Of a DNA stretch of 37,520 nt, positions 1 to 8,157 are shown one piece after another. The stretch is from Actinacidiphila acidipaludis. Its GTDB lineage: Bacteria > Actinomycetota > Actinomycetes > Streptomycetales > Streptomycetaceae. The translations under genes were made by a program, and so were the position numbers. How positions within the stretch are numbered: position 1 is the stretch's first letter; each line of letters opens with the position of its first letter. Below the pieces are notes generated by a model, which was not told the origin of the DNA, searched no databases, and saw only the letters and a program-made list of their open reading frames with translations. The stretch lies in the NCBI RefSeq assembly GCF_019890725.1, contig NZ_JAINZZ010000070.1, positions 1 to 37,520 on the forward strand, read 5' to 3'.

Positions 1-84
1 TGACCTGCGCGGATCGCTGTCGGTGACGAATTGTCAGTCCCCCACCCCCCCTCCGTTCCCTCCTCTCCCGGCAAGGACGTCCCC

Positions 85-768
85 ATGAAGATCAACGGCT
101 CGATCGCACTCGTCAGCGGCGGCAACCGCGGTATCGGCGAGCACTTCGTCAAGGCCCTGCTCGACCGCGGCGCCACGAAGGTCTACGCGGCCGCCCGCGA
201 CCCGCGGAAGGTCACCGTGCCCGGCGCGGTGCCGATCCGCCTGGACATCACCGACCCGGCGTCCGTGCGCGCCGCCGCCGAACAGGCGGGCGACGTGACG
301 CTGGTGGTCAACAACGCCGGGATCTCCACCGGCGCCTCGCTGCTGGAGGGTTCGCGGGAGGACTTCCTGCGCGAGTACGAGACGCACGTGCTCGGCACGC
401 TGGAGATGAGCCGGGCGTTCGCGCCCGTGCTGGCCCGCAACGGCGGGGGCGGCCTGCTCAACGTGCTGTCCGTGCTGTCGTGGCTGACGCTGCCGGGCAG
501 CGCCGCGTACTCAGCGGCCAAGTCGGCGCAGTGGTCGGTGACCAACGCGCTGCGGATCGCGCTGGCGGAGCAGGGCACGCAGGTCACCGGCCTCCACGTC
601 GGCTACGTGGACACCGACCTGACCGCGGGCATCGACGCGCCCAAGTCCGCCCCGGCGGACGTCGTCCGCACCGCGCTCGACGGTTTCGAGTCGGGCCTGA
701 CCGAGGTCCTGGCCGACGCGCTCTCCGAGTCCGCCAAGGCCGGCCTCGCCCTCCCCCCGGCCGCCTGA
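85..768 (+). CDS. SDR family NAD(P)-dependent oxidoreductase
   Basis: A 227-residue classical short-chain dehydrogenase/reductase, predicted to carry out NAD(P)-dependent oxidation or reduction of an unknown carbonyl/alcohol substrate in the cytoplasm. Seen in sequence: cofactor motif GGNRGIG at residues 12-18, NNAG at 76-79, a Ser near 129-132 and the catalytic pair Y142/K146 (YSAAK). Length is slightly short for classical SDRs (about 250) because the C-terminal substrate region is compact. I chose the ATG at 85, preceded by AAGGA about 9 bases upstream, because the reading frame further upstream is Pro/Ser-rich and lacks SDR similarity. It is convergent with the flavoprotein gene at 870. 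The substrate cannot be told from sequence; SDR membership is secure. Confidence 0.9.
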   Translation: MKINGSIALVSGGNRGIGEHFVKALLDRGATKVYAAARDPRKVTVPGAVPIRLDITDPASVRAAAEQAGDVTLVVNNAGISTGASLLEGSREDFLREYETHVLGTLEMSRAFAPVLARNGGGGLLNVLSVLSWLTLPGSAAYSAAKSAQWSVTNALRIALAEQGTQVTGLHVGYVDTDLTAGIDAPKSAPADVVRTALDGFESGLTEVLADALSESAKAGLALPPAA

Positions 769-774
769 TCCACC

Positions 775-830
775 GGTGCCCGCGGGATCACCCCCTGACC
801 CCGCGGGCGGCGGCCGGCCCCGCGGGCACC
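775..830. terminator. Long inverted repeat between convergent genes, likely bidirectional terminator
   Basis: A perfect 12-bp inverted repeat (775-786 with 819-830, GGTGCCCGCGGG) flanks 32 bases that contain another CCGCGGG. It lies between the stops of the SDR (768) and the flavoprotein gene (870). There is no U-tract, which is usual for actinobacterial terminators. Termination is inferred from position and symmetry. Confidence 0.55.
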
Positions 831-869
831 CACCGGATCCGGCGAACCGGCCCGTGCCCGCCCGCGGCG

Positions 870-2309
870 TCAGCCGCGGAAGGTCTCCAGCAGGCGCAGC
901 CAGATCTCGCTGATCGTCGGGTAGGCCGGCACCGCGTGCCACAGACGGGTCACGGGCACCTGCGCGGACACCGCCACGGTCGCGGAGTACAGGAGTTCGC
1001 CCACGCCGGGGCCGACGAAGGTCACCCCGGCCAGGACGCCGGCGTCGAGGTCGACCACCATGCGGGCCTTGCCGCGGTAGTCGTCCCCGTACAGGGCGGC
1101 GCCGGCGACGTTGCCCAGGTCGTAGTCGACGGCCCTGACCCGGCGTCCGGCCTGCTCGGCCTCCTCCAGGCTCAGGCCGACCGCGGCGACCTCGGGGTCG
1201 GTGAACACGACCTGCGGCACCGCGGCCGTGTCGGCCGTGGCCACGTGCGCGCCCCACGGCGCGTCGTCCAGGACCTCGCCGCGGGCCCGGGCCGCGATCG
1301 CCGCCCCGGCGATCCTGCCCTGGTACTTGCCCTGGTGGGTCAGCAGCGCGCGGTGGTTGACGTCGCCGACCGCGTACAGCCAGCCGTCCTCGACGTCGGT
1401 CACCCGCAGCGTGTCGTCGACGGTGAGCCAGTCGCCGGGCGTCAGGCCGACGGTCTCCAGGCCGATGTCGCCGGTGTGCGGGTGGCGGCCGGTCGCGAAG
1501 AGGATCTCGTCGGCCGTGAGGGTGGCGCCGTCGTCCAGCACGGCCCGGATCTGGTCCTCGGGGCCGCCCTCGCGGGTCACCGACGCCATCGACACCCCGA
1601 ACCGGATGTCGACGCCGGCCGCCCGCATGGAGTCGGCGACCATCTCCCCGGCGAACGGCTCCATGCGCGGCAGCAGCCCGGAGCCGCGCACCAGCATGGT
1701 CACCTCAGAACCGAGGGCCTGCCAGGCGGTGGCCATCTCGACCGCCACCACGCCGCCGCCGACGACCAGCAGCCGCCCGGGCACCTCCTTGGCGCTGGTG
1801 GCCTCCCGGCTGGTCCACGGCCGCACGTTGTCGAGACCGGCCAGCGGCGGCAGGGCCGCGGTGGTGCCGGTGCAGACGGCGACGGCGTGCCGCGCGGTGA
1901 GCCGCACGGTGTCCCCGTCCGGCGTGGTCACGGTGACCTTGCGCGGCCCGTCCAGCCGGCCGTGGCCGCGCACCAGGTCCACGTCGACGGAGTCCAGCCA
2001 GCCGACCTGGCCGTCGTCCTTCCAGTTCGAGGTGAAGACGTCCCGCCGGGCGAGCACCGCGGGCGCGTCCAGCGGTCCGGCGACGGCCCCGGCCAGCCCC
2101 GGCAGCCGGCGGGCGTCGGCCCGGGCGAGGGCCGGCCGCAGCAGCGCCTTGCTCGGCATGCACGCCCAGTACGAGCACTCGCCGCCGACCAGCTCGCTCT
2201 CCACGATCACCGTGCTCAGGCCGCCCGTCCGGGCGCGCTCGGCCACGTTCTCCCCCACCGGACCCGCTCCGATGACCACCACGTCGTAGTTGCGGGACAC
2301 GTCGTCCAT
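870..2309 (-). CDS. FAD/NAD(P)-dependent pyridine nucleotide-disulfide oxidoreductase (MerA/Lpd-like)
   Basis: A 479-residue class I flavoprotein disulfide reductase. FAD-binding GAGPVG is at residues 14-19 and the redox-active pair sits in GGECSYWACMPSK (C45, C50, the CxxxxC spacing of dihydrolipoamide dehydrogenase and mercuric reductase). A second Rossmann motif (VVGGGVVAVE) for NAD(P) follows mid-protein, then the dimerisation domain. In that last domain the usual HPTxxE reads YPTISE (Y463-E468), so the His normally acting as base is Tyr, as I recall for mercuric reductase; the MerA N-terminal metal domain and C-terminal Cys pair are absent. Start is the ATG at 2309 with AGGAG about 6 bases upstream. 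It stands alone, divergent from the phosphatase gene. Substrate unknown; family assignment firm. Confidence 0.9.
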   Translation of the reverse strand: MDDVSRNYDVVVIGAGPVGENVAERARTGGLSTVIVESELVGGECSYWACMPSKALLRPALARADARRLPGLAGAVAGPLDAPAVLARRDVFTSNWKDDGQVGWLDSVDVDLVRGHGRLDGPRKVTVTTPDGDTVRLTARHAVAVCTGTTAALPPLAGLDNVRPWTSREATSAKEVPGRLLVVGGGVVAVEMATAWQALGSEVTMLVRGSGLLPRMEPFAGEMVADSMRAAGVDIRFGVSMASVTREGGPEDQIRAVLDDGATLTADEILFATGRHPHTGDIGLETVGLTPGDWLTVDDTLRVTDVEDGWLYAVGDVNHRALLTHQGKYQGRIAGAAIAARARGEVLDDAPWGAHVATADTAAVPQVVFTDPEVAAVGLSLEEAEQAGRRVRAVDYDLGNVAGAALYGDDYRGKARMVVDLDAGVLAGVTFVGPGVGELLYSATVAVSAQVPVTRLWHAVPAYPTISEIWLRLLETFRG

Positions 2310-2508
2310 TCCGGCTCCTGTACTGGCGTCGCCTGTTCGTACCGATCAGACCGAGGTCACGCGGATGCCGCAACCGGGGCACTGCGCGTCATGGTAGCCA
2401 CGGCGTGTGACGGGAAGTCCCGCGCACCGCCCGTGGTTGCCACCACTGCGGTCCGGGCCGTCAGCCCGGGCGGACGGCCCGGACCGCTCGTCGTCCCGGG
2501 CCGGGACG

Positions 2509-2514
2509 TATGAT
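2509..2514 (+). promoter_or_regulatory. -10 element upstream of the histidine phosphatase gene
   Basis: TATGAT, a near-perfect housekeeping -10 hexamer in otherwise very GC-rich DNA, would start transcription near 2521, about 33 bases before the ATG at 2554. No convincing -35 is visible 17-18 bases upstream. Confidence 0.5.
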
Positions 2515-2553
2515 CACAACGGCGGCGCCGAGGGGCGTCACGGGAGGTGCCCG

Positions 2554-3150
2554 ATGGGCGAGCTGGTTCTGATCCGTCACGGCGAGACCGAGTGGACGCT
2601 GTCCGGTCAGCACACGAGCTACACCGACCTCCCGCTGACCGGGAAGGGCGAGGAGCAGGCCCGCGGCCTGGCCCGGATGCTCTCCTCCCGCCACATCGCG
2701 TGCGTGCTGACCTCTCCGATGGAGCGCGCCCGGCAGACCGCCAAGCTCGCGGGACTCGACCACACCTTCGTCGACCCCGACCTGCGCGAATGGGACTACG
2801 GCGGCTACGAGGGCGTGACCACGCGGGAGATCCACCGCACCCGCCCCGACTGGGACCTGTGGACCGACGGCGTGGTGCCGGGCCCCGAGGGGCATCCCGG
2901 CGAGACCCCCGAGGAGGTCGGCGACCGCGCCGACCGGGTCCTGGCCCGGGCCGACGCGGCCTTCGCCAACAGTGAGGGGGGTGACGTGGTGCTGGTCGCC
3001 CACGCCCACCTGCTGCGGGTGCTGACCGCCCGCCGGCTCGGCCTGCCGCCGGCCGACGGCGCGCTGTTCCAGCTCGCCACCGGCACCCTCAGCCGGCTCG
3101 GTCTCGAGCACGGCCGCCATGTGCTGACCGCCTGGAACCGCCTGCCCTGA
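2554..3150 (+). CDS. Histidine phosphatase superfamily (phosphoglycerate mutase-like) protein
   Basis: A 198-residue branch-1 histidine phosphatase. The phosphohistidine motif LIRHGE places the catalytic His at residue 9; the second conserved His is H150 in LVAHAH. The region RxRQTA (MERARQTAKLA) and the acid-loop region LREWDYGGYEG are typical of PhoE/CobC-like broad-specificity phosphatases rather than true glycolytic PGAM. The ATG at 2554 is preferred over the longer upstream frame because GGGAGG lies 7 bases before it and the family starts right at the RHGE strand. Transcribed alone from a clear -10 at 2509; a strong hairpin follows at 3245. Substrate unknown. Confidence 0.9.
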   Translation: MGELVLIRHGETEWTLSGQHTSYTDLPLTGKGEEQARGLARMLSSRHIACVLTSPMERARQTAKLAGLDHTFVDPDLREWDYGGYEGVTTREIHRTRPDWDLWTDGVVPGPEGHPGETPEEVGDRADRVLARADAAFANSEGGDVVLVAHAHLLRVLTARRLGLPPADGALFQLATGTLSRLGLEHGRHVLTAWNRLP

Positions 3151-3244
3151 CCGGCTTGGGGCGCCCCGGCCTCGGGTCGCACCGCGGCTCGGGCCCACCC
3201 GGGGGCATAGGCGCCCGACGTGGGGCAGGATGACGTGGTCAGTG

Positions 3245-3275
3245 CACCGGCCGCGGGCTCGCCCGGCGGCCGGTG
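3245..3275 (+). terminator. Strong hairpin downstream of the histidine phosphatase gene
   Basis: 10-bp arms CACCGGCCGC (3245-3254) and GCGGCCGGTG (3266-3275); the 11-base loop itself contains GGGC/GCCC, extending the stem with a single G bulge. It lies 95 bases after the phosphatase stop and before lnt. Terminator role inferred. Confidence 0.5.
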
Positions 3276-3361
3276 TGTCACCCCGTGCGAAGGGGTAAAC
3301 AGCCTTGATCACCCCTGGCTCGACGCGAGAGGACCCGGCGGATCCACCCGAGGGAGCCGAT

Positions 3362-4897
3362 ATGTCGCTGACGGTCGAGGAACGCGTCACCGCGCGCCTC
3401 GCGTCACCGTGGAAGCGCGGCGGGGCGGCCGCCCTGGCCGGCGCCGTGCCCGCGCTGGCGTTCCCCGCCCCCTCGCTGTGGTGGCTCGCCTACGTCGCCC
3501 TGGTGCCGTGGATGCTGCTGATCCGCTCCGCGCCGACGCCGAAACGCGCCGCGCTCGACGGGTGGTTCGGGGGTGCCGGCTTCATGCTGGCCGTCCACCA
3601 CTGGCTGCTGCCGAGCCTGAACGTGTTCATCGTCGTCCTGGCCCTGATCCTCGGGGCGCTCTGGGCGCCCTGGGGCTGGTTGGTGCGGCGGCTGCTCGGC
3701 CAGGACGCGGGGCGCGCCCAGGTCGCGTCGGCCCTGGTTCTGGTGCCCTGCGGCTGGCTGATGGTGGAGCTGGTGCGCTCCTGGCAGGGTCTGGGCGGCC
3801 CGTGGGGGCTGCTGGGCGCCAGCCAGTGGGAGGTCCGGCCGGCCCTGCGGCTGGCGTCCCTCGGCGGGGTGTGGCTGCTCAGCTTCCTGGTGGTGCTGCT
3901 GAACACGTCCGTGGCGGCGCTGGTCGCCCGGCCCGGCGCCCGCAGGCCCGCGGTCGCCGCGCTGGTCGTCACGGCCGTCGCCACCAGCGTGGTCTGGTGG
4001 TGGGCGCCGCGCCCGCAGCAGTCGGGATCGGTGCGCGTCGCGGTCGTCCAGCCGGGCGTCATGCCGACCGCCGAGAGCCGCCTGGACCGGGAGATCGCGC
4101 TCACCCAGCAACTGGCCGGCAGCCACCCGGACCTGGTGGTGTGGGGTGAGAGCAGCGTCGGCGTCGACCTGAGCTCGCATCCCGCCGTGGCCGACCGGCT
4201 GGCGTCGCTGTCGGCCTCGATCGGTGCCGATCTGCTGGTCAACGTGGACGCCCCCAAGGCGGACGGCTCCGGCATCTCCAAGACCTCGGAGCTCATCGGC
4301 CCGGACGGGGTGACCGGGCCGACCTACGACAAGATGCGGCTGGTCCCGTTCGGCGAGTACATCCCGATGCGGTCGGTGCTGGGCTGGGCGACGTCGGTGG
4401 GCAAGGCCGCCGACCAGAACCGCCGCCCGGGCAAGCACCAGGTGGTCATGGACGCCCCTGGGCTGCGCTTCGCCCCGCTGGTCTGCTTCGAGACCGCGTT
4501 CCCGGACATGAGCCGCCATCTCGCCGGTGACGGGGCCCAGGTCCTCGTCGCGCAGTCCTCCACGTCGTCGTTCCAGGACAGCTGGGCGCCGGCCCAGCAC
4601 GCCTCGCTGGCCGCGCTGCGGGCCGCGGAGACCTGGCGGCCGATGGTGCATGCGACCCTCACCGGGATCAGCGCGGTCTACGACGGGAACGGGCACGCCG
4701 TCGGGCACCGTGTGGGCACCGGCAGCAGCACCACGACGCTCTACCGGGTGCCGCTGTCCACCGGCGTCAGCCCGTACGTCCGCTTCGGGGACTGGGTCCC
4801 GCACCTGGCACTGCTGCTGGTGCTGGTCTCGGCGGCCTACGAGGCGACGCGGCTGGTCAGGCGACCGGCTCCGGCGCTGCCCGGTCAATCTCCGTGA
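3362..4897 (+). CDS. lnt: Apolipoprotein N-acyltransferase
   Basis: An integral membrane enzyme of 511 residues that transfers the third acyl chain to the N-terminal Cys of lipoproteins, the last step after Lgt and Lsp. The first about 220 residues hold several hydrophobic segments; a nitrilase-like catalytic domain follows from RVAVVQPG. Its triad is visible: E263 (VVWGES), K324 (YDKMRLVPFGEY) and C375 (LVCFET), matching E267/K335/C387 of the E. coli enzyme as I recall them. A final C-terminal membrane helix ends the protein. The ATG at 3362 has GAGGGAG upstream. Streptomycetes commonly carry two lnt paralogues, so this may be one of two. Its last 41 bases overlap the 3' end of the opposing oxidoreductase gene. 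Confidence 0.92.
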   Translation: MSLTVEERVTARLASPWKRGGAAALAGAVPALAFPAPSLWWLAYVALVPWMLLIRSAPTPKRAALDGWFGGAGFMLAVHHWLLPSLNVFIVVLALILGALWAPWGWLVRRLLGQDAGRAQVASALVLVPCGWLMVELVRSWQGLGGPWGLLGASQWEVRPALRLASLGGVWLLSFLVVLLNTSVAALVARPGARRPAVAALVVTAVATSVVWWWAPRPQQSGSVRVAVVQPGVMPTAESRLDREIALTQQLAGSHPDLVVWGESSVGVDLSSHPAVADRLASLSASIGADLLVNVDAPKADGSGISKTSELIGPDGVTGPTYDKMRLVPFGEYIPMRSVLGWATSVGKAADQNRRPGKHQVVMDAPGLRFAPLVCFETAFPDMSRHLAGDGAQVLVAQSSTSSFQDSWAPAQHASLAALRAAETWRPMVHATLTGISAVYDGNGHAVGHRVGTGSSTTTLYRVPLSTGVSPYVRFGDWVPHLALLLVLVSAAYEATRLVRRPAPALPGQSP

Positions 4898-5789
4898 CGA
4901 TCCGCTCGCACAGCTCGTGGGTGCGCAGCGCGTCCTGGGCGTCCAGCACCTTGCCGCCGCGGACCGCGTCGAGGAACGCCAGGGTGACCTGCTCGATGCC
5001 GCGCTGCCGGGCCACCGGCACCCAGTCGCCGCGCCGGCGGACCGTCGGCTGGCCCTTGTGGTCGACGACCTCGGCGAGGTTGAGCACCTGACGGCGCGCG
5101 TCGTCGCCGCTGACGTCCAGGCTCTCCTCGACCGAGCCGCTCATCCGGTTCATCGAGCCGATCGCGGTGAAGCCGTCGCCGTCCAGCTGCAGCACGAGGT
5201 GGTGCAGCAGGCCGTCGCGGACCCGGGCGCTGACCGTCACCCGGTCGACGGTGCCCGGCGCGAGGAAGCGCAGGGTGTCCACGACGTGCACGAAGTCGTC
5301 GAAGACCATCGTGCGCGGCGCCTCCGGCAGGCCGATCCGGTTCTTCTGCATCAGCACCAGATGGCGCGGGTGGTCCAGGCACTGCGCGTAGCCGGGCGCG
5401 TAACGGCGGTTGAACCCGACCATCAGCGACACCCCGCGCCGCTCGGCGAGTTCGACGACGCGGCGGGCCCCCGCCAGGTCGTAGGCGAGCGGCTTGTCGA
5501 CGTACGTGGGGACGCCCGCCTCGATGAGGCGTTCGGCGATGGCCACGTGGTGCTCGGTCGGCGCGTGCACGAACGCGGCGTCCAGCTCCCGGTCCAGCAG
5601 GGCGTCCAGGGTGGCGTGGCGGTGCGGCAGCCGGTACTCCTCGCCGACCCGCTCCAGCGTCGCGGGGGTCCGGGTCTGCAGGTGCAGTTCCAGGCCCGGC
5701 TGCGCGGCGAGCACCGGCAGGTACGCCTTCTGCGCGATGTCGCCGAGGCCGATGACGCCGATCCTCAGCGGGACGTTGCCGGTTGCCAT
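4857..5789 (-). CDS. Gfo/Idh/MocA family NAD(P)-dependent oxidoreductase
   Basis: A 310-residue sugar- or inositol-type dehydrogenase family member. The N-terminal Rossmann motif GLGDIA is at residues 14-19 and the family's EKP signature appears as DKP (98-100), with K99 the expected catalytic Lys; the C-terminal alpha/beta domain follows (GFNRRYAPGY). The ATG at 5789 has AGGAG 6 bases upstream; the upstream extension in frame is not family-like. The 3' end overlaps the opposing lnt gene by 41 bases, so the two mRNAs are complementary there. A TATGCT hexamer at 5863-5868 is a possible -10. Substrate not predictable from context. Confidence 0.9.
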   Translation of the reverse strand: MATGNVPLRIGVIGLGDIAQKAYLPVLAAQPGLELHLQTRTPATLERVGEEYRLPHRHATLDALLDRELDAAFVHAPTEHHVAIAERLIEAGVPTYVDKPLAYDLAGARRVVELAERRGVSLMVGFNRRYAPGYAQCLDHPRHLVLMQKNRIGLPEAPRTMVFDDFVHVVDTLRFLAPGTVDRVTVSARVRDGLLHHLVLQLDGDGFTAIGSMNRMSGSVEESLDVSGDDARRQVLNLAEVVDHKGQPTVRRRGDWVPVARQRGIEQVTLAFLDAVRGGKVLDAQDALRTHELCERIVTEIDRAAPEPVA

Positions 5790-6021
5790 GCGTGCTCCTG
5801 TCGTCTGCGTCGCGCGGACGCCGTGTGCCGCCGCCACGAGTGCGCCGGGCGGGCGTCACCGCAGCATACGGGCCGGATGACGGGTCCCGGCGAGGTCCCC
5901 CGGGCCGCGGTCGCGGGCGCGCGGGGGTCACCTGTAGGGGTGAGGGCCGCGTGTGCGAGGGCCGAACGGTCACTCGCCCGGGGAATTACGGCCGCCGCGG
6001 GCGCCCGGCACAGTGGGGCGG

Positions 6022-6522
6022 GTGCGCCGACTTCCCTTCCCGCTGGCCGCGTTGGCCCTGCTGTCCGTGCTGTTCGCGTGTGCCGCCACGGGGTGCACGA
6101 CCGTCACCGCTCCCCCGCCGGCGGCCCCCGGCGCCCGCCCTCCCGTGCCCGTGCGGACCGCCGGGTGGACCGCAGGGTGGACCGCAGGGTGGACCGCGCC
6201 CGCCGGGCCCGACGGCGGGACCGCGGCGCCGCGAGCCCATCAGGTCCTGGACACCGTGGGGGCGCGGCCGGCCGGGAACCACCGCCGCGCCCGTGGCGCC
6301 GATCCGCAGCGCGGCGCCCGCCGTCATCGGCGGGCGCCGCACCGCGGGCCGGAGCGGGACACGGCCCCCGTGCAGCCGGTCCTGCCCAGGCTGGCCCGGG
6401 GCGCGGACGGTGTGTGCGAGCTGGGCCGCGCGTACGGCGGGTGGGACCCGGGCAGCGAGACCGCCCGCGCCTGCCGACGGGCGGTCGGCCCGCTGAGTGC
6501 GGCAGGCTCCCGCCGCGGCTGA
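6022..6522 (+). CDS. Putative small secreted lipoprotein, unknown function
   Basis: About 166 residues starting at a GTG (6022). A basic N-terminus and a hydrophobic stretch (residues 4-19) are followed by two possible lipoboxes: LFAC with C20, or ATGC with C25. The middle is low-complexity, rich in Pro, Arg and Gly, and includes three GWTA repeats coded by a 12-bp tandem repeat. The C-terminus (VCELGRAYGGWDPGSETARACRRAVG) resembles a short Cys-containing tail I recognise from small streptomycete lipoproteins, which is the main reason to accept the frame. No strong Shine-Dalgarno is visible and the start is uncertain. It ends 37 bases from the convergent ung stop. Confidence 0.6.
   Translation: MRRLPFPLAALALLSVLFACAATGCTTVTAPPPAAPGARPPVPVRTAGWTAGWTAGWTAPAGPDGGTAAPRAHQVLDTVGARPAGNHRRARGADPQRGARRHRRAPHRGPERDTAPVQPVLPRLARGADGVCELGRAYGGWDPGSETARACRRAVGPLSAAGSRRG
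6163..6198. repeat. 12-bp tandem repeat, three copies, in the lipoprotein gene
   Basis: Unit GGGTGGACCGCA from 6163, repeated at 6175 and 6187, the last base of the third copy being G. Being a multiple of three it keeps frame and codes for GWTA three times. Confidence 0.9.
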
Positions 6523-6558
6523 TGCGGCACCGCCCGTGCGAAGCCGCCAGGGGCGGGT

Positions 6559-7248
6559 TCAGCCCGCCGCCACCGCCAGGTCGTGGATGCGCCAGTCGAT
6601 CGCCTGGTGCCCCTGCGTCTCGACGGCCGCGTTGATCTGGCTGAACGGGCGGCTGCCGAGGAAGAGCTTGGCGGACAGCGGGGACGGGTGGGCGCCCTGG
6701 ATGACGATGTGCCGCTCGGTGTCGATCAGCGGCAGCTTCTTCTTCGCGTAGTTGCCCCACAGCACGAACACCGCGGGGTCGGGACGCCCGGACACCGCCC
6801 TGATCACCGCGTCGGTGAACTTCTCCCAGCCCTTGCCCTTGTGCGAGTTGGCCTCGCCCTCGCGGACCGTCAGCACCGCGTTGAGCAGCAGCACGCCCTG
6901 TTCGGCCCACGGCATCAGATAGCCGTTGTCCGGGATCGGGTGGCCGAGTTCGTCGCGCATCTCCTTGAAGATGTTGCGCAGCGACGGCGGGGTCCGCACG
7001 CCGGGCCGGACCGAGAAGCACAGGCCGTGTCCCTGCCCCTCGCCGTGGTACGGGTCCTGGCCGAGGATCAGTACCTTCACCTGGTCGAACGGCGTCGCCT
7101 CCAGGGCGGCGAACACCTGGTCCTCCGGCGGGAAGACGCGGTGCTTCTCGCGTTCGGCCGCGACGAAGTCGGTGAGCTGCTGGAAGTAGGGCTTGTCCAA
7201 CTCCCCGCCGAGGGCGGCCTGCCAGGAGTCGGGCAGCATGGTGGGCAC
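6559..7248 (-). CDS. ung: Uracil-DNA glycosylase, family 1
   Basis: Removes uracil from DNA at the start of base excision repair. At 229 residues it has full family length. Water-activating motif GQDPYHG is at residues 63-69 (D65), and the DNA-intercalation motif HPSPLS at 187-192 carries the second catalytic His (H187). I chose the GTG at 7248 because GGAGG lies 8 bases upstream; the ATG three codons later has less suitable spacing. A TAGGTT -10 candidate is at 7287-7292 on the same strand. It lies downstream of the SDR/fabG operon but is separated by a large hairpin element, so is probably its own unit. Streptomycetes often carry two ung genes. Confidence 0.95.
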   Translation of the reverse strand: MPTMLPDSWQAALGGELDKPYFQQLTDFVAAEREKHRVFPPEDQVFAALEATPFDQVKVLILGQDPYHGEGQGHGLCFSVRPGVRTPPSLRNIFKEMRDELGHPIPDNGYLMPWAEQGVLLLNAVLTVREGEANSHKGKGWEKFTDAVIRAVSGRPDPAVFVLWGNYAKKKLPLIDTERHIVIQGAHPSPLSAKLFLGSRPFSQINAAVETQGHQAIDWRIHDLAVAAG

Positions 7249-7286
7249 GTCGGGAACCTCCGGTCGGTGATGTGTTGCTGTTCCCG

Positions 7287-7292
7287 AACCTA
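7287..7292 (-). promoter_or_regulatory. -10 candidate for ung
   Basis: TAGGTT on the minus strand, about 40 bases before the GTG start. The -35 region overlaps the hairpin element at 7301-7360 and is poor (CCGGCA at 17-bp spacing). Confidence 0.35.
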
Positions 7293-7300
7293 GTCCCCGC

Positions 7301-7360
7301 CACTGACAGTGCCGGCCCGCGGGGCGCGGGCCGGCGTCCGGTGGACCGGAGCTGTCAGTG
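7301..7360 (-). terminator. Three-way-junction terminator element at the SDR 3' end
   Basis: Three perfect stems fit into 60 bases: an outer 9-bp stem (7301-7309 with 7352-7360, CACTGACAG/CTGTCAGTG), an inner 10-bp hairpin (7311-7320 with 7326-7335) and an inner 6-bp hairpin (7337-7342 with 7345-7350), with only single unpaired bases at the junction. The SDR stop codon lies inside the outer stem. Terminator or mRNA 3'-end protection is inferred. Confidence 0.55.
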
Positions 7361-8137
7361 TCCGGCCTGCAGGAACAGGCCGCCGTCCACGACGAGGTTC
7401 TGCCCGGTGATCCAGGCGGCCTGCTCGGAGAGCAGGAACGCGGCGGTGCCGCCGATGTCCTCGGGCACGCCGAGGCGTCCCAGCGGGTAGGCCGCGGCGG
7501 CCTCCTCCTCGCGCCCCTCGTACAGGGCCGCGGCGAACTTGGTCTTCACCACGGCGGGGGCGATGGAGTTGACCCGCACGCCCGGCGCCATCTCGGCGGC
7601 GAGCTGCACGGTCAGGTTCACCATGGCGGCCTTGCTCATGCCGTAGGCGCCGATGAACGGGGACGGCGCGAGGCCCGCGATGGAGGCGATGTTGACGATC
7701 GCGCCGCCGTTCTCCTTCTGCCACGCCTTCCAGGTCTGCTGGGCGAAGCCGAGCGCGGAGATCACGTTGGTCTCGTAGACCTTGCGGGCGACGCCCAGGT
7801 CGAGGTCGGCGAGCAGGCCGTACACCGGGTTGGTGCCGGCGTTGTTGGCGAGGTAGTCGACCCGGCCGAACGCCTCCATGGTGCGTTCGACGGCGATCGC
7901 CTGGTGCGCCTCGTCGTGCGCCTTGCCGGCGACGCCGATGACGCGGGGCTGTCCGTCGGCGCCTGGGGCGGTCGCGCCGAGGCGGTCGACGGCCTCCTTG
8001 AGGGCGTCCTCGTTGCGTCCGGTGATGCACACGCGGTCGCCGCGGGCCACCAGGGCCTCGGCGATGCCGTAGCCGATGCCGCGGCTGGCGCCGGTGACGA
8101 GGGCCACGCGGCCGGTGTCGGGGGTGGGCTGAGTCAT
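7355..8137 (-). CDS. SDR family oxidoreductase
   Basis: A 260-residue classical SDR, second gene of an operon with the fabG-like gene 20 bases upstream. TGASRGIG is at residues 15-22, NNAG at 98-101 (AxNNAG reads LANNAG), catalytic S152, Y165 and K169 follow, and the family end DGGLFLQAGH is intact. The ATG at 8137 has GAAGG upstream. The pairing with a FabG-like reductase suggests a role in fatty-acid or ketone/alcohol metabolism, but the substrate is not evident. The stop codon is inside a hairpin element. Confidence 0.92.
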   Translation of the reverse strand: MTQPTPDTGRVALVTGASRGIGYGIAEALVARGDRVCITGRNEDALKEAVDRLGATAPGADGQPRVIGVAGKAHDEAHQAIAVERTMEAFGRVDYLANNAGTNPVYGLLADLDLGVARKVYETNVISALGFAQQTWKAWQKENGGAIVNIASIAGLAPSPFIGAYGMSKAAMVNLTVQLAAEMAPGVRVNSIAPAVVKTKFAAALYEGREEEAAAAYPLGRLGVPEDIGGTAAFLLSEQAAWITGQNLVVDGGLFLQAGH

Positions 8138-8157
8138 GTCGATGGCCTTCGCGCTGG

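Noticed and set aside
480..2513. Plus-strand open frame of 677 codons across the SDR and flavoprotein genes
   Set aside because: Overlaps two well-supported genes and is low-complexity Arg/Pro/Gly/His sequence.
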